Assembly (NCBI GenBank): GCA_902774165.1
Contig: CACYHJ010000098.1
Coordinates: 1 to 8,312, forward strand
Direction: 5' to 3'
DNA: 8,312 nt
From: Oscillospiraceae bacterium
GTDB taxonomy: Bacteria > Bacillota > Clostridia > Oscillospirales > Acutalibacteraceae
Shown: one piece after another, positions 5,879 to 8,312 of the stretch
Numbering within the stretch: the first letter of the stretch is position 1
Layout of the letters: every line of letters begins with the position of its first letter
Notes under the pieces: model-generated
Told to the model about the DNA's origin: nothing
The model's input: only the letters and a program-made list of their open reading frames with translations
The model's database searches: none
Translations under genes and position numbers: made by a program

Positions 5879-7168
5879 CCCAACGTTCTCATCGCCGGGG
5901 CGGGTCACGGCGGGCTTGTCGCCGCGATCCTGCTGGCAAAACAGGGATATACCGTCAAATTATACGAGAAACGCAAAAGAGAAGCCCTCGGTTACGACTG
6001 GCACGACGCGGTGCCGCGCCGCCTGTTTGAAAACGCGGGCCTGCCCGAGCCGCCGGAGGGGATGTTCCTTCCCGCGGACCGCATGGCGTATTACAGCCCG
6101 GCGAAGCAGATCAAGCTTTATCCCGACGTGGAGCCGACCTTCTGCATGATCGACCGGAAAGAGCTGATGGCGTATCTTCTTTCTCTCGCCGAGGAAAGCG
6201 GCGTTCAGCTGCTGTTTGAGCGGGAGATCCTGTCCGCCGTCGTCGACGGCGGCCGGGTGACGGGGCTTCGGGTCCGGTCCGGGGATGATACACAAATCGT
6301 AAACGGGGATCTCGTCGTTGACGCGGCGGGCATGGATTCCCCTGTGCGCCGTTCTCTGCCTGCCCGGTTCGGAATCGACCGGGAGCTGCGGGGCGGCGAT
6401 ATTTTTTACACCTGGCGCGGCTATTTCGACAAAACGGCGGACGAATTTTCCGACCCGCCCTATATCGTGTATTTCTTCCACAACGGCGTGCCGGGCATGG
6501 ACTGGATGATCACCGGCGAGGACTTTATGGACGTTCTCGTGGGCGGCTTCGGCGGCCTTTCGAAGGCGCAGGTCGAGGCGAGTCTGAACGATTTTCATAA
6601 AGAATACCCCTATATGGGCGACCGGCTTTTGCGGGGCGGCCATTTTGCCCGCATCCCCCTGCGCGGCCACGCGCCGGTGTTCGTTGCGGACGGTTACGCC
6701 GCCGTGGGCGATTCCGCCTTTATGACCGAGCCCCTGAGCGGCTCCGGCATCGGCCTGAGCATGAGCGCCGGCAAGCGCCTTGCGGACGCGGTGCTTGAAG
6801 CTCAGGGCGATACCTCGGTTGAAACACTGTGGCGATACAACCGGGACCGGATCCGCAAGGGCGCGGAGTGCGGTTATTTCGACCTGCTGCTGAAAAATTT
6901 CCTTTCCGCGCTGAAGCCCGCGGACGTGGATTTCTTCTTCGAGAAGCACATCATGACCGCGAAAGAGATGGGCGAACGGGGCGGATATTCCCTGCCGGAG
7001 ATCCTCGAAAAGGCGAATATCCTCAAAAAGCCCGGTCTGATGCCCGCGCTCTCTTCTACGGCTGCGCGGATCGCCATGCTGGGCCGCGTGAAATCGGCTC
7101 TCCCGGAGGAATATGACCGGAAGAGCGTGGCGGCCTGGAAAACGCTGTATCATAAAGTGTTCCGCTGA
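5876..7168 (+). CDS. FAD-dependent oxidoreductase, geranylgeranyl reductase-like
   Basis: This 430-residue protein has the group A flavoprotein fold. The N-terminal Rossmann motif is VLIAGAGHGG (GxGxxG at 8-13) with E31 at the end of the second strand, expected to bind the FAD ribose. VVDAAGMDSPVRR (147-159) is the middle DxxG-type segment. AAVGDSAFMTEPLSGSGIGLSMSAG (GD at 278-279) is the FAD-binding motif of geranylgeranyl reductases and aromatic hydroxylases. The segment between (about 170-265) is the substrate domain, with many Trp, Tyr and Phe. Residues about 335-430 form a helical tail outside the core motifs. No signal peptide or membrane helix is seen. Substrate is unknown: polyprenoid reduction, halogenation-like or hydroxylation chemistry share this fold. 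It is preceded by the repeat-rich gap and probably has its own promoter, so it need not belong to the upstream operon. Confidence 0.85.
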   Translation: MPNVLIAGAGHGGLVAAILLAKQGYTVKLYEKRKREALGYDWHDAVPRRLFENAGLPEPPEGMFLPADRMAYYSPAKQIKLYPDVEPTFCMIDRKELMAYLLSLAEESGVQLLFEREILSAVVDGGRVTGLRVRSGDDTQIVNGDLVVDAAGMDSPVRRSLPARFGIDRELRGGDIFYTWRGYFDKTADEFSDPPYIVYFFHNGVPGMDWMITGEDFMDVLVGGFGGLSKAQVEASLNDFHKEYPYMGDRLLRGGHFARIPLRGHAPVFVADGYAAVGDSAFMTEPLSGSGIGLSMSAGKRLADAVLEAQGDTSVETLWRYNRDRIRKGAECGYFDLLLKNFLSALKPADVDFFFEKHIMTAKEMGERGGYSLPEILEKANILKKPGLMPALSSTAARIAMLGRVKSALPEEYDRKSVAAWKTLYHKVFR

Positions 7169-7261
7169 TCCGGAACCGCATCCGGGACAGTCTGCGGCGG
7201 AAAAATATTCTGCCCGGGCTACAGGAAAACACAGATTGAGATAAACTGAGGAGAATCGGCT

Positions 7262-8312
7262 ATGGCTTTGTTTTTCAGAAGACTGATCGCGTTGATCCTT
7301 TCGTTGTTTACCTGCCTTTCCGCGCTGTTCAACGGCGTTTCCGTCGCTCCGTGGCGGTCCGCGGAGGCGCCGGAGGCCGTCAACGACATTTCCGGCGACT
7401 CGGAGCTCGCCGACAGCGTACTGCTGGCGTCGAAGCTTGCGAACGGCGCACAGTGCGTTTACGCCGACGCTGCCCGCAGCGCATACAGCATGACGAACCG
7501 CGATATGACGCTGACGCACACCCTCGGCAAACGGGGCAACGGCGCGACACTGACGGACGCGGACGGGAACGTATATATCGCAGATTCCTTTGACGCATGG
7601 TGCAAAGACGCGGACGGCGTCGTCCGTTATTCCTCCGACAGCAGGGAAAAAGGGCGCGTCAACACGATCCGTCTGGGCGAATACTACTACGACGTGCATG
7701 TGCGCGACTACGACCTGAAGCCCGGCGCGTTCAAGGTCGACAAGGAATTCCACGTCTGGTCCGACCGGATCTATCTGCAGTACTCCCTGTTCGCCGACGA
7801 GGCGACGACGGCGCTGGATTCCTTCGGCGCCGAGATCCGCATCCCGGAGAAAACCGTCGCAGCGGTGCAGATCAAAGACGCGGACGGCGTTCACGGCGAT
7901 CTGAACGCGGATGCCCGAAGCGTTGAATACGCCGCGTTCGATATCAAAGACGCGGGAACGGTCGGCTTCATTCTGCCCGTCAGCGGCGAGACGAAAGCGC
8001 TCGAAGTGAAAAAGGACGGCGGCGATTACGTCGTGACGCTGACCGCCGATTACGTCCCCGGCACGGGGATCAACAAGGGCGACGAGACCGGGGGATACGT
8101 GCTGAACTCGGTCCCCTGCGGCTGCCGGATCTATACCGACGGCTCACACGGCTTTGAGGGCGTGGCAAACGCCGCCCGCATCGAGCGCAGTCCGCTCGAC
8201 GTCACCGCCGATTCCGGCGCCCCGGTAACGTATGAGGCGCTGCGGGGCTGCTATGCGGTGTCGCTGCCGGGTACGCACTTCCAGTACGCCTATGACAATC
8301 CGGATACGCGTT
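7262..8312 (+). CDS. Exported protein of unknown family, 3' end outside window
   Basis: The frame stays open from ATG 7262 to the right edge: 350 codons plus one base, so the protein is incomplete. The start is supported by GAGGAG at 7248-7253, eight bases upstream. Residues 1-30 look like a signal peptide: two arginines (6-7), a hydrophobic run (8-24) and a small-residue region before WRSAEAPEA. Cys18 sits in FTC within the hydrophobic run, not a good lipobox. The mature part is rich in Asp, Gly, Tyr and beta-strand-like alternation (for example RLGEYYYDVHVRDYD at 137-151 and DRIYLQYSLF at 168-177), which suggests a beta-rich extracellular domain. A paired Cys motif, CGC, is at 286-288. No membrane helix after the signal and no dockerin or known catalytic motif is seen. 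It may be a carbohydrate-binding or degrading protein, but I cannot support that. Confidence 0.85.
   Translation, partial: MALFFRRLIALILSLFTCLSALFNGVSVAPWRSAEAPEAVNDISGDSELADSVLLASKLANGAQCVYADAARSAYSMTNRDMTLTHTLGKRGNGATLTDADGNVYIADSFDAWCKDADGVVRYSSDSREKGRVNTIRLGEYYYDVHVRDYDLKPGAFKVDKEFHVWSDRIYLQYSLFADEATTALDSFGAEIRIPEKTVAAVQIKDADGVHGDLNADARSVEYAAFDIKDAGTVGFILPVSGETKALEVKKDGGDYVVTLTADYVPGTGINKGDETGGYVLNSVPCGCRIYTDGSHGFEGVANAARIERSPLDVTADSGAPVTYEALRGCYAVSLPGTHFQYAYDNPDTR

Noticed and set aside
7262..7321. Lipoprotein signal at Cys18 of the last protein
   Set aside because: The residues before the cysteine (LFT) do not fit a lipobox and the hydrophobic run continues past it, so a standard signal peptide is more likely.
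5960..7894. 644-codon open frame on the minus strand
   Set aside because: It lies antisense to the flavoprotein and the exported protein, both with clear motifs or a signal peptide. Its translation is rich in Arg, His and Val with no domain, as expected from GC-rich codon positions on the opposite strand.

Overview
The window looks like a piece of a GC-rich anaerobic Firmicutes chromosome of the class Clostridia, probably a gut or rumen lineage near Oscillospirales. This is inferred from strong GGAGG/AAAGGAG ribosome binding sites, a secreted dockerin protein, the sequence flavour of the asparagine synthase, and a YegS/DgkB-type lipid kinase. No rRNA, tRNA, transposase, phage gene or CRISPR array is visible. 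All eight supported genes lie on the + strand. The large minus-strand ORFs are antisense shadows of GC-rich genes.

Layout. (1) 59-751: a small exported protein with an N-terminal type I dockerin and an unrecognised C-terminal domain, followed by a strong intrinsic terminator (788-824). (2) 911-1624: an Asp/Glu racemase family protein with its own candidate promoter, followed by a 107-base gap holding a 7-bp periodic repeat and a GC-rich hairpin. (3) 1732-5614: four closely spaced genes that read as one operon: glutamine-dependent asparagine synthase, a YhhM-like DUF2500 membrane protein, a YhhN-like lysoplasmalogenase, and a diacylglycerol/lipid kinase. It ends in a perfect 15-bp hairpin that contains the stop codon of the kinase. 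(4) 5639-5875: a repeat-rich gap with nine copies of a 7-bp unit, an inverted copy of two units about 120 bases further on, a nested imperfect hairpin and an AT-rich operator-like stretch. (5) 5876-7168: an FAD-dependent oxidoreductase resembling the geranylgeranyl reductase/group A flavin monooxygenase fold. (6) 7262-8312: the first 350 residues of an exported protein I do not recognise, running off the right edge.

Functional reading. The racemase and AsnB may share the aspartate pool. The DUF2500-YhhN-lipid kinase trio looks like a membrane-lipid (possibly plasmalogen/lysophospholipid recycling) module. Its first two genes keep the order yhhM-yhhN known from E. coli. The oxidoreductase could act on a polyprenoid or lipid, but this is only a family-level guess. 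The least explained parts are the two 7-bp-periodic intergenic repeats, the shared stem of the two terminator hairpins, and the two exported proteins.
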